Assembly: GCA_026168455.1 (NCBI GenBank)
Contig: CM047427.1
Coordinates: 13,669,505-13,733,504 of the forward strand
From: Theocolax elegans
Taxonomy: Eukaryota; Arthropoda; Insecta; Hymenoptera; Cerocephalidae
DNA: 64,000 nt
Reading direction: 5' to 3'
Below, piece by piece: positions 14,801-27,496 of the stretch. Each line of letters starts with the position of its first letter. The stretch's first letter is position 1. The notes under the pieces are model-generated. The model was not told where the DNA came from and did no database searches. It was given only the letters and a program-made list of their open reading frames with translations. The position numbers and the translations under genes are program-made.

Positions 14801-15379
14801 TATATTTTATGATAGCAATGAATCGATGCAATCAGTGCTTGTGACGTTCTGGATTGACTGACGTCTCGGACAATAGGTCGATTGAGAAATTTATAACAGT
14901 CGACTACAAAAAAACCATGTATATAATATATACATTAAATCGTTAAACGATTCTATGAACTAAAAGTACGTTTTATTAAAGCTAAAATATATATCAATTT
15001 TAAATCCGTTCTTACCTCGGATCAATGACATTCACCATTTCACACTAAGACAATGTAAGGAAAAATTGTACATGGATAGAATATTTTAATAAGAATTATC
15101 GAGACAGCCCGGTAAATATAAGACTTGTCTAGTGTGTGAGAAAAAATAACACAAGAAGTCAAAAATATCATTGATGACATCCTCACAATTTGTACAGTAT
15201 TGTTAATTTTTAGGTTACTCATCAGGCATCCCAAAAGCTTACCGTTCTGTTCGCGGTGTATTTTACAAGAAATTTCTCTGCGCACAGTAATCTAAAAGTA
15301 CGAGATCTTGATAATCTTGAAAAAAAGTGATAAAGGAAATTCGTACGTTCGTTTGAAATTCGGCAAAAGTATATCCATA
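11821..15379. other. AT-rich non-coding DNA
   Basis: No gene or RNA recognised. Slightly GC-richer patches occur at about 12,770-12,850 and 13,860-14,080. The remainder is AT-rich with homopolymer runs. Confidence 0.6.
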
Positions 15380-15660
15380 TATATATATATTGGGGGTAGA
15401 GCGAGCATTCGAGAGAAGTGCGAAAAGAGCTGTTTCGCGAGATTTCGCGTGCGTTGCAGTGTATACTTGTGCCAAGCCACTAAGTCAATATGGATGAAGA
15501 AGGAGAGGAAGATAGGGAGGGAGAGGGAGAGGGAGAGCTCTATGCAAATTCCCGCGTGCTGACAGTGTCGCCCCGGAAGTGCGCAAGTCGTAAAGCGACC
15601 GAGTGCGTCTTGAGCCCTTGAGCGTGAAACGCCGGCTTACGCGAGATATACATACTTCTT
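15380..15660. other. GC-richer island with a short ATG-initiated frame
   Basis: This CpG-containing island includes a purine-rich repeat. A 43-codon frame starts at ATG 15,490 (stop 15,619-15,621) and begins with an acidic Glu/Gly repeat encoded by the GGAGAG tract. An in-frame stop lies just upstream. It may be a chance frame through a simple repeat, so no gene is called. Possible regulatory element. Confidence 0.35.
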
Positions 15661-17270
15661 TTCTAAGGTATACTTCTTTCGTATCCCCCTTTACTTTTAC
15701 CCTACACGATTTCGTTACAATTTATTTTGAATTCTTTTTATCTCTCTTTCCCTTTCTTTCTATTTTAAAGGAACTCATTTTCGGTACATGTATATACTAA
15801 TGTTTTGGTCATTTTTATCATGCATTTGTTTTTTTTTTGCATGGAGACATTTTTTTTGGAAGTAAGACCCTCGCAGTTTAATAGCTTTAAGCTATAACAA
15901 ACTTTAAACTGTAAAATCTTTTAAAACTGCTAGCTACATCTAGTTTTACTTTAAGTGATTGCATCTTCTACAAGTGAGAAATATGTCAAATTTTTACTAT
16001 TTCACAGTATTGATATAAATAACCTACAATCCGGGAATATATTCATTTAAATAATGGTTTTAGTTACAACTTAAAAATTTAATTAAGATAAACACAGTAA
16101 ACGAAGTATAATTATATATAATTGTTTCATTTGAAAGTATAAAAAGATAATGTATCAACAATGAATATCGAAAATTTTGACCTTATATTAGTGACTAATA
16201 ATTAGAATTGCATATTAGAATATAATAGTTTGTTATAGTAATTTTTAATTTACTTGCCAACAAAGGTATGTTTAATTTTCAAACCATATATTTTTAAAGA
16301 ATTCCTTCATTTTTGTGAAAGGTGAAAACTTGTTAAAATGTTATTATGTCGATCGTAATAAATAATCATATAGTCCGGTACTTTGCGCATTAACAACATA
16401 AAGTGTTACAACGTATATAGTTTGTACGTGCAAAATTCGGAAATCCATCTATCAAACTAGTAGATTTTTTATCCTAAAAAATAAATCACATCCTATAATC
16501 TTATAAACGACATAAAAAATTATTGTGCAAATAAAAAGTATAACTTGCTTTTTCGAGAATTTACTTTTTAAATTTTTCTTCGTATATATATACATATATA
16601 TATTTATGAATAATAAAAAGTACAAATCGCATTCTATTCATCATTACACCTTGTTTAACTATCTTTGCAATACTACGATAAATTGCATTTCGTAAATTTG
16701 AGAAATGATGAATTCTACTCAATGTATATGTATTCCGCGTCTAATAAATTACGTATATTTGAGTAGCGTGTATAACAAATAACGTACGAAGAAAAAGTCT
16801 CGATTTATTCTGCAGTAATCCTGACAATCGATGTACGTATATATGGTTCAGGAAAAGTTAAATTGACAGAGCATAAATTCAAATCTTCAAACGTTGTATT
16901 ACAAAGTGTGCAGATATATCTATGCGTCATCGTATATACTTTGAGATTTAAAATATCAAATTTTGATTCTCTATTTGCTTTCGATAGGTAACATTTACAA
17001 TGTTTTAAATATTTGTAAAAAATGAGACTCCGAGGAGAAATTGTTTGATCAATTTTATACAAGTTGTAAAGACTACTTGTAAAGAAAGTTAAAATGACTA
17101 TACCTATATATAAAAAGATTTTACGAGTTTATTATAATATATTTTAAATGCTCTATAATATTGCAATTTTGTTTACATTCAAATAATATCCGCAGAATAA
17201 TTCCCTTATAATAAATATTATTCGTTCGTGCATAAATTAAAAGAATTTCTAATATCGATATATCCCTCTT
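15661..17270. other. AT-rich non-coding DNA
   Basis: Nothing recognised beyond TA-rich runs, for example about 16,583-16,604. Confidence 0.6.
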
Positions 17271-17900
17271 ACCTAAAAATAAGAGATTTTGTTAATAATT
17301 GAAATAACTCGAGGCATCATAAACGCGAAATAGGGAGGTGAAATCCCTGTGAAGGACGCGAAAACAGCCAATTTATATCCAAAAAACGATCGACAAGCCC
17401 CATAATTCCCTCGCAAACGGCGATAACGCCGGTGCAATAAAAAGTACCGGAAAAAAAAGAGAGAGAGAGAGAGACCCGGAGGTCCCCCTATTAAGGCTTC
17501 AGGAAGAGGAGAAAAAAAGGAAAAGCAGTCGAGGTGGAAAGCGAGGGTAGAAAAAGTTGAAATATGTATAACGGGCGCGAATCTGTGCGTGCGTGTGTGT
17601 GTGGTGTGTGTTTGCGTGTGTAGGCGCGTATGAAGCGCCGGGCAATTTATCAAGAGCGGCAAATAATTTAAGTGCGCCGATGTGCCATCAATCATTCTAA
17701 AGCGCCGCGGAAATGCTTCGGGAGATCTCGCGGTACACAGCTTTTCCCGTGTACACGCAGACACCCCGAACCTTCGAATGAAGCCCCAATCAATGATACT
17801 TGGAAACTTTCTCGATCCCAACTTTCTTCTTTGTTTTGCTTCGTTTTGCAACTGACAGGAGTGTAGGTGGACATTTTTGATACGGTCAATTAGCTTGTAA
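17271..17900. other. GC-richer island with GA and GT microsatellites
   Basis: A GA run (about 17,459-17,474) and an interrupted GT run (about 17,588-17,622) sit in a CpG-rich island. A 192-codon minus-strand frame (17,273-17,851) crosses the island. Its His/Thr-rich and Leu/Ser/Phe-rich segments are just the translated GT and GA repeats, so it is treated as accidental. The island may be regulatory. Confidence 0.4.
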
Positions 17901-18407
17901 CGTTGCGATCGCGATATACTCGCGGATGTCTACAAATAAAAAGTTGATTTTACGTCATATATGGATATGTTTATTCTTGTATCCATTTGATAAGATAATA
18001 TTGACAATCTCAATGGTTCTTTAAAATATTTAAATGTTATTGATGGAATATTGTGTACGATCTTCTCAAGTTGATGCTATTTCAAGCTTTTACGTATTCG
18101 CGCTTAACAAAAGTTATTAATACACTTTGTAAAAATATAACAATGACAAATGCAATTACTCAAATGATTATTAGTAAATGCCGTTTATTTTAAATTGTTT
18201 TATTTTTTGACAACTTGGAGTTCAAAAAAAAAGTTTGGTTTAAAATATTCAACCTAATGAAAACAAAAAAGTCTAAGAAAAACTGTTAAAGTGTCTAATA
18301 AGAATTAGTTGAATGCTTTATACTAAGATTTAGTGTACAAAAATCTAGTATATGTATATGTATTTAAATTTGTGTATAAAAATGTATTATATGAAATTAA
18401 TTTTTAT
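17901..18407. other. AT-rich non-coding DNA
   Basis: Nothing recognised. Confidence 0.6.
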
Positions 18408-18409
18408 TA

Positions 18410-18630
18410 CGCTGAGAAAAAAATTGTATTAAAATACAATGCAGCCTAGTAATGTAATTACAAACTGTCAAAATTTAAAAATTACTACATAAATTAGTAA
18501 CATTTACTAAAAGTCTATTAATTTTTACTATAATTATTGTAATACTTACAATAAATTCCGTAAATTTTGACAGTAGGTAATTCAATTTGTAGACAGTATT
18601 GTAATTTTTACTAGAACTTTTGATTCAGTG
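18410..18630. mobile_element. TA-flanked MITE, diverged member of the 58.3-kb family
   Basis: This 221-bp element begins CGCTGAGAAAA and ends in the complement of CACTGAATCAAAAG, flanked on both sides by the dinucleotide TA. The terminal inverted repeats share blocks such as AGTAAAAATTACAAT and CTGTCAAAATTTA. It has no coding capacity. The TA flanks suggest a Tc1/mariner-type non-autonomous element. It resembles the better-preserved element at 58,287-58,536 in its ends and in the TAGTAATG block. Confidence 0.65.
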
Positions 18631-18632
18631 TA

Positions 18633-21600
18633 CTTTTACAGATGTTACTATAGCATTTTTTTTACACTTATTGTTAGGTTACTCTAATAGTAAAAATTAC
18701 TGGAGTCTCTTACAAAATTATACTGATCCCTTCAAGTGCAATTGATTCTGGTCACTATTTCCGTAAGATTTTTTTTGGGTAAAATACATCATTATCAACA
18801 AGTAATTAAATATTTAAAGTGTCCAAACTTTGCAATAGAATCACGGTTGTGGCTACTGCAGCGCAAACAAATGTATCGTTCAGATAAGTGGGCACGTACC
18901 GATTGTATCTCTTTCTGTAAATGTGTCCACATACGCATAGGGAATTGCAGTTGGATAAATACGCGCAAATAAGGATTACAAACGTATATTTGTTTAAAAG
19001 TAGATGCATGGCCCGCAATGCTAATCGGTATCCGTAAATTTATCAATAATATAAAGTAATCTTCGTCGAACGCAAGTAAATTATGTTGTAATGCGATATT
19101 CATGGTCAAAGTGCATTAAAAGTATCTTTATTTTATGAAGTTTATTGTATTATAGAGAAATGTTATTCTTTATTTATCAGTGTTCACTAAAAGCTCGTTT
19201 TATAAAATAACAGTATATGTACTCTCAGTTTTAAAAGAAACTAAGAGAAATATAGATTTGTCGATACATAAGAAAATCCATTAATGTAATAATCATTGAT
19301 GCATATTAATCTGACCTAAGTATAAGCGCACTCGACTATCTTTTACATTTATTACATATAACTGAATGTAGTATTATTTGTCGCTATTTTTTCAACGAAT
19401 AATAAATAAATATTTAAAGTCCCTACGCTATACGTAGATATTCTCTTAATTAACGTATATACATACTTTTCCGTACAATTTTTATTCAAACGTATTATTT
19501 TTTTCTTCGTAATGTATATATATATATGAGCTATATACTTTCAGACTGTGTGCGTGTTTTTCTCTCAATTTTTTCGTGCCCGACGTTCGAAGGCATCTTG
19601 AACTAAGCCATTAGCGAAAATTCCCAAAATAACGTAGAAAGAGAGAAGATATAAAAATCATCGAGGACAAACTAAGAGAAAGATAGAGAGGGACGATGTG
19701 CCTCGGATAAGGAGAGAAAAAAAAAGTCAATTCGATCCTTGTCGAAAGCGAGTGCGTCGTTGAAGAAAAAGCGTTTTAAAAGCTTTCGAGCAGCAAGTCC
19801 TCTTGGAGCTCGAGCGTATTTCTCGCAGGAAAAGAGGACACCGTTACTCGATGTGATTTCGCGAGAAATGCGCGTTTCCCATTGTCGTGGGGTCGCTTCA
19901 TGCCGAGAGCAACTTCCCGAACCCGTGCAAACAGTACGTTAAAACGTTCTTTATTCTCAAATGAACCATACCGCGTCTCGATGAAATAGTTAAATCGCTC
20001 GGTCTTGTTTCGCATTCTCCGAAATCATTATACACATAAATATTCCGATTATCAATTTGATTAATCGATTAGTCAAACATTATCGTTACCTCGACATTAC
20101 CATATTTTTCCATAAATTATTGAGATTCGCAAAATCAATAAAATTGTATTTTATCGTAAATCTATACGTGTGTATACGGTGCTTTATAACTTAACGATAA
20201 TTTATTCATGTATATTACCACATCTAACCAGTTACGTTATCGATCGATGAAAATCTTTGATAAATAATATTCTTGTTGATCGCGATTACATTAAGAAAAT
20301 TTTAATTTATGGATAACGTTAATAGGGTATAACATTTTATTGATTTAGATGAAAGAACATTAGGATCTAATATTGATTAATAACGGTCAGCTAACGCGGT
20401 GTTAAAGTATTAGATTTTATTAGAAAGAAATTAATAACAGTGAACGTGCTGCGAATAATTTTTGATTGATTTACTATCACGCGTAAAAACAGCTTCGTTC
20501 TTTGTAAGGTGATATAAAGTTATATCCGTATAAGACAGCTTTTAGACAAAATACCTTGAAAATCAGTGCATTGTTTCAAGACCATTTTAAAATTAATATT
20601 GTTCTTATTTATATTACAAAAGGGTCAATCATTGGATATCGTTCAAAAACTATAGATGTAATGTCTTAAATATGTTAGAAAAAGTTTTATTTAAGATATA
20701 AATTTTTGTATGCAAGATGCACAACGTTAATATTATTTAACTAATTAATAAAAAATATTTAAAAAAGCAGATAAAAATGTTAAATAAACTATTAAAAAGA
20801 AAAATATATAATAGCTGCGAATCGAATAACGCCACAAGATCAACCACGCGTCCACTTTTTTCCAAAGAGGTCCATAGGGTTCGCAAAATAATATTTTTTT
20901 CTACCTCCCAGGGGCAACTCGGATTATTATCACTTGGGGGTGCAAAGATAAAAGTAGTACGGGGGCGGACTCGAGCAGCTGTTACGCGTCACTCGTTATC
21001 GGCTCTGTAAAAACGCCGTTATCGATCGTAAATTCTCAGCTGATTCGCGATTCTTTGTACACAGTTCGTTGTCAAACTTCCAACTCTCCTCCAATGGTTA
21101 TGGCTTTTCATAATCGAGAGTTCAACTTTTATACTTTCTTTTTCTTCTAGCCGATATTCATTTGACAAGTTGTGTTTTTGTTAAGGATTTTATATTGGAA
21201 GTTTGAAAAATATTACTGTAAAATTACTTGTTATAAACTTGCCTTCTTACAAATCACTTATCTTCTAGAATATATGTCGTTAAAATTAAATTCAGTTGCA
21301 CAATCAGATAATAAGTATTTTAAGTAATTTTCTGGTTAGACACGATCGTTACAGCAAGAGCGCTTTATATTTTCACCATAGTAATATTATATGAATCTTT
21401 ATATCAACGTGCAAACGAAAATGATGTATCCTAATAGGTGTTGAAATCACTACCTAAGATGTATAATTATGAATATATGTATATAAGGAATAGTATTAAT
21501 GCGATTCTGTTTAAATTATCTGATTTTTTAAAATATCGTTAAAATTGAATTTTACAGGTTCTAAAGTTTTACTTACTGGGCTAATGATTGGAAAAAATTT

Positions 21601-22750
21601 ATAGAGATAAACATACAAAAACAATAAAAATAATGAAACATTCACAAAAAGCTAATTTTTAACAATATATTGAAATGTATCGCTCTTCCATAAAAAATTT
21701 TATTTATTAAATATTTGTTTCGAAATTACAAAAAATTTCTCTTGTATGATTTATTAGCAGAATAGTTTTTTAAAGGTATCAACAGTTAACAAAAAACGTT
21801 CAACTTATGATTCTCAATACCCCATTAAACAATAAATAGAGATTTTTATATACAAATAGATTATTTTAAAAATTTGTATTATTATTATTTAATTAGTATC
21901 GTTGTAATAATCGTGCCCAAAATGTAAAAACTTAGCTTACACATAAATAATAAGTAGTTTTCAATTTAGTTGTCTACATGACTTTCTCAGTAAAAGTTAT
22001 ATAAAGTAACTGTTTCAAATAAATAGATTATAAAATTTTTTCTTAAAATTTGCATAAAATATTTATCAATTTTTAAACGAATTTTAATGAAATCTCCCAA
22101 GACCGATGTTACAACAATTTCTTTCTTTCTCGATATTTGTTTCTCCATTATTCGTATTTCTATTTTATTTGTTTAAAATATTAATTCACGTATTGTTTCA
22201 GAATTTTTACGTAACATTATCCGTACATTGCACGTGGTCATAAAAATGCTAGAAATCTAGAAATAAATCTATTTATAAATAATTGGTTTACATCCTTATT
22301 AACTTACAAATCGATACCAGGTTTATCGAAAAAAAACGTATTAGTACTAGTGTAAAAAAAGCGAAATTTCTCAAACATTTTATACAAGTAAATTCTGATT
22401 ATTCCGTTTGACATTTAATATTTCGAACGTATTTATTCATCTGCCACAGTATTTTTATTTACTGTCTTTCTGATTTATATAGACGGTGGGAAATACACGT
22501 GCACACGTATATACGCGAATCTGGGACATATGTGCAAATGCTTCTTCTTTTCACGCGTGAATCTTTAATCTTATTGTCCGAAGAATGACGGTGTGTCGCA
22601 CTCCATGCAACTGTCACACTGTAACTTTCACGATGTATGAATCTTCGTTTTATATCTATCTTTTACGATTACAACTAAATGCAATGATTCGATGTTACGT
22701 TGTTTAAATACGTAACAAATATAATTTGTTAATTTCACCCTCTATTATTG
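18633..22750. other. AT-rich non-coding DNA with two GC-richer islands
   Basis: Islands lie at about 19,560-20,010 (purine-rich in its first third) and about 20,820-21,070, which contains CAGCTG and TTATCA motifs of the kind bound by bHLH and GATA factors. This is suggestive only. No gene or RNA recognised; the rest is AT-rich. Confidence 0.5.
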
Positions 22751-22958
22751 ATTTATGCAGGCTTGTCGGTATCGAGGTTCGAATAAATAAAACAATTTAT
22801 TTATACTTACACTACGTTTCGTTCGTTTAATTTGCAGACTTCGTCAGGTACTAAAGTTTTAATATTGAGCAAATTAAACGGACGAAACGTTGTACAACTA
22901 TAAATAAATGAGTTGTTTGACCCTATATTGACATAGACGACTACCTGCATAACATATA
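22751..22958. mobile_element. Inverted-repeat element with hammerhead-like core (possible PLE or MITE remnant)
   Basis: The two halves are reverse complements at low to moderate identity. The ends read TTATGCAGG and CCTGCATAA. The inner arms, around 22,791-22,835 and 22,869-22,918, share GTTTCGTTCGTTTAATTTGC-like sequence. On the minus strand CTGACGA (22,847-22,841) is followed by GAAACG (22,820-22,815), the two conserved boxes of a hammerhead ribozyme core, which Penelope-like elements carry in their terminal repeats. The stem II region pairs poorly, so the ribozyme is probably dead or coincidental. No coding frame. Confidence 0.45.
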
Positions 22959-25020
22959 ATGAATGTATTGAAAACAATTAATTTATATATCGATATTTTT
23001 TTAATAGAAACGAATAATGATTTTAATATATTTGAAAAAAATTATATTAGTATTAAAAATTGAGTTATTCGTTCTAAATAATTAATTTAATTATTAATTA
23101 TGGTGTATTGTATTGTTAAATCAGTTTTTAGTATAAATATATACCGGTCATATAAGAGTAATACAAAAAATATAACAAATCAAATGAATACTATTTTCCA
23201 TCAATTTCGTACAAAAAGTGGTATTTAAGAAAAAAATTCAATATAAAATTTATAAGCAAAGAAATACACATATTTTCGAAGAAATACATGTATAGATACA
23301 ATGAACTTGAATTGTTATTATATTTACGTATCTCTGTCAATGTTGATTCTGGCAAGCGAAACCAATCCACTTAATGTGTACAAGTAAAAAAAAAGTGACA
23401 AAGAATAAACTAATGAAATACGCGATAAAGTCGCAACAATTTCTTTCCTACGATAAATTTTCATTCGCTTCGCGCGAAACAAAGAGTGCACACATGTCTA
23501 AATGAAGTCCGTCCGACTGCTGGTCACTCGATTATATATACATACATATACACACACATAGACAATTGAAGCGATTCTTTTTGTTCCCCTTTTTTGTAAT
23601 GTAGGGTTGCAGTAGTACGGTAGCCAGTTAAAGGCTCATCTTACAATCGCTTGGAAATTCGATAGCCGGTTCGTTCTTTTTTTTACCCTTCCCCATCTGC
23701 GCATAAAGTTGGTGCGTGCTTATTAGCCGCGGTCCGTTGCGCTTTTCACGCAGACGCGCGTCAGCCTATCTCAATGATAAAATAGAAAAAATCTGTAATA
23801 TCGGAATGATTGCGAGGAATTCCAATCGTTTCGATTGAATGTCATTGGCGTAGAATTCGTATTTCATTTGGGTGATGGTTAAGTCATTGTGGTAAATTAT
23901 GTTTTGTCTGGTCTTGCCTTTTAGCGAGAACAATAAGGAACTATCCGATTGTAACGTAAATTGTCGAGATTGAAGGTTTTAACTGCGCGCTTTCTGTGCC
24001 TACGTTCAATCGTAAAAATCGAAAATTTAAAGCAATAACTTCATATACATCGTATTATTCTTAATAAGTGATAAATAATTTGTTCTAATCAATTGGGTGG
24101 AAAATATGTTTATTTTTAAACTAGAAATATGATAAAATTACGTTTATCTCTGTAACGATAACTATGCAAATATGATATAAATAAAATATAAATTATGCGA
24201 AAACTTTAATGGGAGTTCAATCTCGTTATGTTACCATCTGAGTCATTTACCGACTAAGAAATGCTGTTTTTATATACTTACATTCATTTTTTATATTTCA
24301 GATTGTAAACAATTTATATTGCGCAACGTTGCAAGACGAACAGTGAAATAGTTGACGGGACTCATTGTTTTAAAAATGTGATTGTACTGATTATAAAAAT
24401 TGTTAATACTTGACGATTTATCTTGAATTTTTTCACAATTATATAGATTGAGACGTAACAAAAAACAATGTTCTTATGATTTTGGTTAAATTTTAATATA
24501 TAACACTAATTACTGTAAAAACAGTACTTTTCAGTCATAAAATGACTTGGACTGAAAAGGCGAACCGAAAATATAGAAAATTATAAGTTTACTATTCACG
24601 TAAAAGATAAACATGATTTTAGTACTTTTAAATGATGGTCGAAAAATAGGTCAAAATGCGATTCAGTACAAGTCACTTAACAGCAATTTTTGCTATCCAA
24701 TTCTGAGATTAAAACTATATTACCAAGGCATACAATAAAACAGTTTATCTTTCGTTTTGAAAGTTTAAAATCTATGCTTGCTTTAATAAAATAATCTCCA
24801 TATATATAATAACGATTCAGAATGCTCAAAATAATATAAAACATATCAAGAATAAAATCTACTATTTGTGTACACATTAAATTAAGCTCGACAATATACG
24901 TAAAGAGAGTTGGTAGCTCATCAATCATACATTTATCATTGGGCTAGAAAATAATTGCATTAAATCCATATAGATATATATTTATGTCAAAAATGTCTAA
25001 TTATTGGAATAAACGTATAA
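22959..25020. other. AT-rich non-coding DNA
   Basis: A GC-richer patch lies at about 23,590-23,780. A short hairpin with a perfect 10-bp stem (CTTTTCAGTC against GACTGAAAAG, 24,527-24,559) is seen, without features that would mark it as a known RNA. No gene recognised. Confidence 0.55.
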
Positions 25021-25070
25021 AGAGAGAGAGAGAGAGAGAGAGAGTGTTGTGTGTGTGAGTGAGAGAGAGA
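25021..25070. repeat. Compound GA/GT microsatellite
   Basis: Twelve AG units (25,021-25,044), then a short GT run, then a second GA run (25,061-25,070). Confidence 0.95.
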
Positions 25071-26199
25071 AAGGAAGAGGGGAGAGACAGAGAGATATGC
25101 AGAATGTGAGAGATATAGCAAGTCGTATGCCATACGCAATATTGATTTTAAGCCGTAAAAGGTATTTGCGTCGCTTTAGCTAATCACCGGATTCAATGCA
25201 CGTACGTATTCCACGCGTGCTAATGACATTTCGGTCTGCACATAAAACAAATCCAATTTTCGAGCCCGCCATTCATATAACCAAATATTCGACAGGGAAA
25301 GAAGGTGCATCGAAAATCAAATTTGCAATTTTAAACAAAAGGCCTCGTTCTTTCAAAGGGCTTGATAAAATTAAACACTCCGATAAAGTACATCGAGTAT
25401 AGGTATATAGATGTATATACTGCCCGTATTAATCAATTTATTATTATCGGATGATCTTCTTTGTATTGTTCATTTAATTTTTTTCATTATGTATATATAC
25501 CTTTGACAATTCGATGATATTTGCATGTACTACAAATTCTACCTTCAGGGTGCATATATGCGTGTGTAGTAAATATTTTCAAGATTTTATTTTTCAACAA
25601 TTTTTTGTGATGTTCAAATAAAAATATACGTTTTAATCAATATATTAATATTAAACAGATTAAAATTATTTATTACAAATTATAATACTAGTTAGTAATG
25701 TAAGTAAGAAGTATTATTAGTTATTGATAATATAAGAAAGATTAATATAATATATGTACTTCATTTATACAATAAATATACTAAAATTTTAGAAGTCGGA
25801 ATTATTTAATCCTCGTAATCGTACATGAATTTAAATTATTTATGGAAAGAATTATATTGTGAAATTCATCGTGAAAACATAGAAAACCTGGAACATTTTT
25901 ACAAAAATCTAAAAATTACTGTAAGGATTTCCTTAAAAATATTATAAGTTTTTAGGTTAACTCTTCTCGAACAGACGAAATGTCCCCGATTTACAACACT
26001 GCTAGGGTAATTTTTATTAAAAATTTATCTTGTAACGAAAAAAACACCTAAAATTTTATAACTTCTTTAAACAAATACGATGTCAAAAAAATATATTAAA
26101 AATAAAAATCACTCGAAGTAAAAAGAAAAAAAATGAAAAAAATGTACACGCGAATCCTGGGAGTAAGAATTTTAAAAATATGATAATAAAGTAAATCGA
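25071..26199. other. AT-rich non-coding DNA
   Basis: A 68-codon + frame at 25,196-25,402 has no recognisable family and is not accepted. Otherwise nothing seen. Confidence 0.55.
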
Positions 26200-26321
26200 A
26201 ATCCTCGAAAGGTTGTACAAGCGCGCCGACAGTGCAGACGTTGTGTATAGGTATACAGTAGCGGATATTAACATGAGTGTCGCGCTCGCGCAAGCTTGGA
26301 AGGGAGAGAGGAAAAGAGAGG

Positions 26322-26344
26322 GAGAGAGAGAGAGAGAGAGAGAG
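26322..26344. repeat. (GA)n microsatellite
   Basis: Uninterrupted GA run inside the GC-rich island. Confidence 0.95.
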
Positions 26345-26684
26345 TGTGGAGTCACGTCCTACGGGAGCGTCGCAGTGAATGATCCAATTAGGTGCACTCT
26401 ATTTCGGTGTGTACGGCATATACGACGACGAGTCCTCTCGTCGTCATCCGTCACGCGGGTAAACCAACCGGCGATACGCCGCTACGACTTCGAGTGTATT
26501 AGGCCTCGAGTCGTCTGGTACGTGCCTTCGTATATACATATATATGTGTGACAATACGTATATAGGTACAACGGTGAGCGGAGAGAAGGTTACGCATGGT
26601 AGGTACCGCACTGCCCAAGTCCGCGCGGCTGTTGGATAGTTGCGCCCACCAGAGATAATGCACGTGTTATATACTCGCGTACAC

Positions 26685-26720
26685 TATATAATGCGAGTTG
26701 TCGGAGTAGTTCCTAGTCAG
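26685..26720 (+). promoter_or_regulatory. Candidate TATA + initiator core promoter
   Basis: TATATAATG at 26,685-26,693 is followed by TCAG at 26,717-26,720. Taking the A at 26,719 as +1 puts the TATA box at about -32 to -34, near the canonical insect spacing. The upstream 450 bases are CpG-rich. No downstream exon with a convincing reading frame was found, so this could be a non-coding or a distant 5' exon start, or chance. Confidence 0.25.
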
Positions 26721-26740
26721 GATGTCGGAATTACTGCGTT

Positions 26741-27496
26741 TAATATATACATATATATATATTTTCATATATACATATAACTATGTAGTTTTCGGGTTGT
26801 TAGCTTAGTCTAACTAACTTTTTAGTACCAATTACTGCAACTTTAGTATTAGATCCTCGACCAAAATTCATACGGTGCTGCCATTCTACAATAGTTCTAT
26901 TTATTTTTCTTTTCTCCCTTGCAAGTTTCATCCGAGTGATACGCCAATGAATTATTGATAAATTTTGAGCACCATATTAAATATATCATAAATACCTACG
27001 TAACTAACTATTAAAATTTTTTTTGAATACATTTTTAAATGGTAATAAATTTGACCCCTTGGACAAGTAGTAATGTTTTTATAACTTTCCGTGTTAAAAT
27101 ATGTAGCTGGAAATACTACATATAATTATACGGAAGAAAATATTTGAACAAAAATTATTTTATAAACATTTTTCCTCGTCAATACAAAAATAGTGTTTAT
27201 AAATGATTTTGAGGTTGCTGATTTCATTCCCGTCGTTATTTTTGTCCTACGGAACTTCACAGGGAATGAAATTGAAAGTTGAATAGGTAATTTTTACCTA
27301 TTTTTCTATAGATATACATATTTAAAATTTGTAAAAAACTCATCGAATAAATAATTTTATTTCTTATATATATGTATACAAAAAACGCTTTTTTAAATTT
27401 GTTATTTTAAATTATATAATTCTGCTAGCAGATTTGAATTTAAAGACCCCGAAAATAGGTGTGTGCAAAGTTTAATCAAAATACTATATAAAGATA
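26741..27496. other. AT-rich non-coding DNA
   Basis: A 12-bp inverted pair (ATTTCATTCCC and GGGAATGAAAT, about 27,221-27,275) forms a small hairpin with a roughly 30-base loop. Nothing else seen. Confidence 0.55.

Larger units (their letters stand above)
26200..26740. other. GC-rich island ahead of a possible promoter
   Basis: One of the most CpG-rich stretches of the window, with a GA microsatellite inside it and a TATA/initiator pair at its right end. A 112-codon + frame (26,213-26,551) runs through it, but it contains the translated GA run and lacks any family signature. A promoter-proximal or enhancer region is the most economical reading. Confidence 0.4.

Noticed and set aside
15490..15621. 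43-codon ATG frame starting with an acidic Glu/Gly run
   Set aside because: The run is a GGAGAG repeat; no acceptor/donor pair or homologue recognised, so a chance frame is more likely.
17273..17851. 192-codon minus-strand open frame, the longest in the window outside the gene-like locus
   Set aside because: Its composition is set by GT and GA microsatellites and a GC-rich island; no domain, no splice context, no family resemblance.
26213..26551. 112-codon plus-strand open frame in the GC-rich island
   Set aside because: Includes an Arg-Glu run from the GA microsatellite; better explained by island composition.
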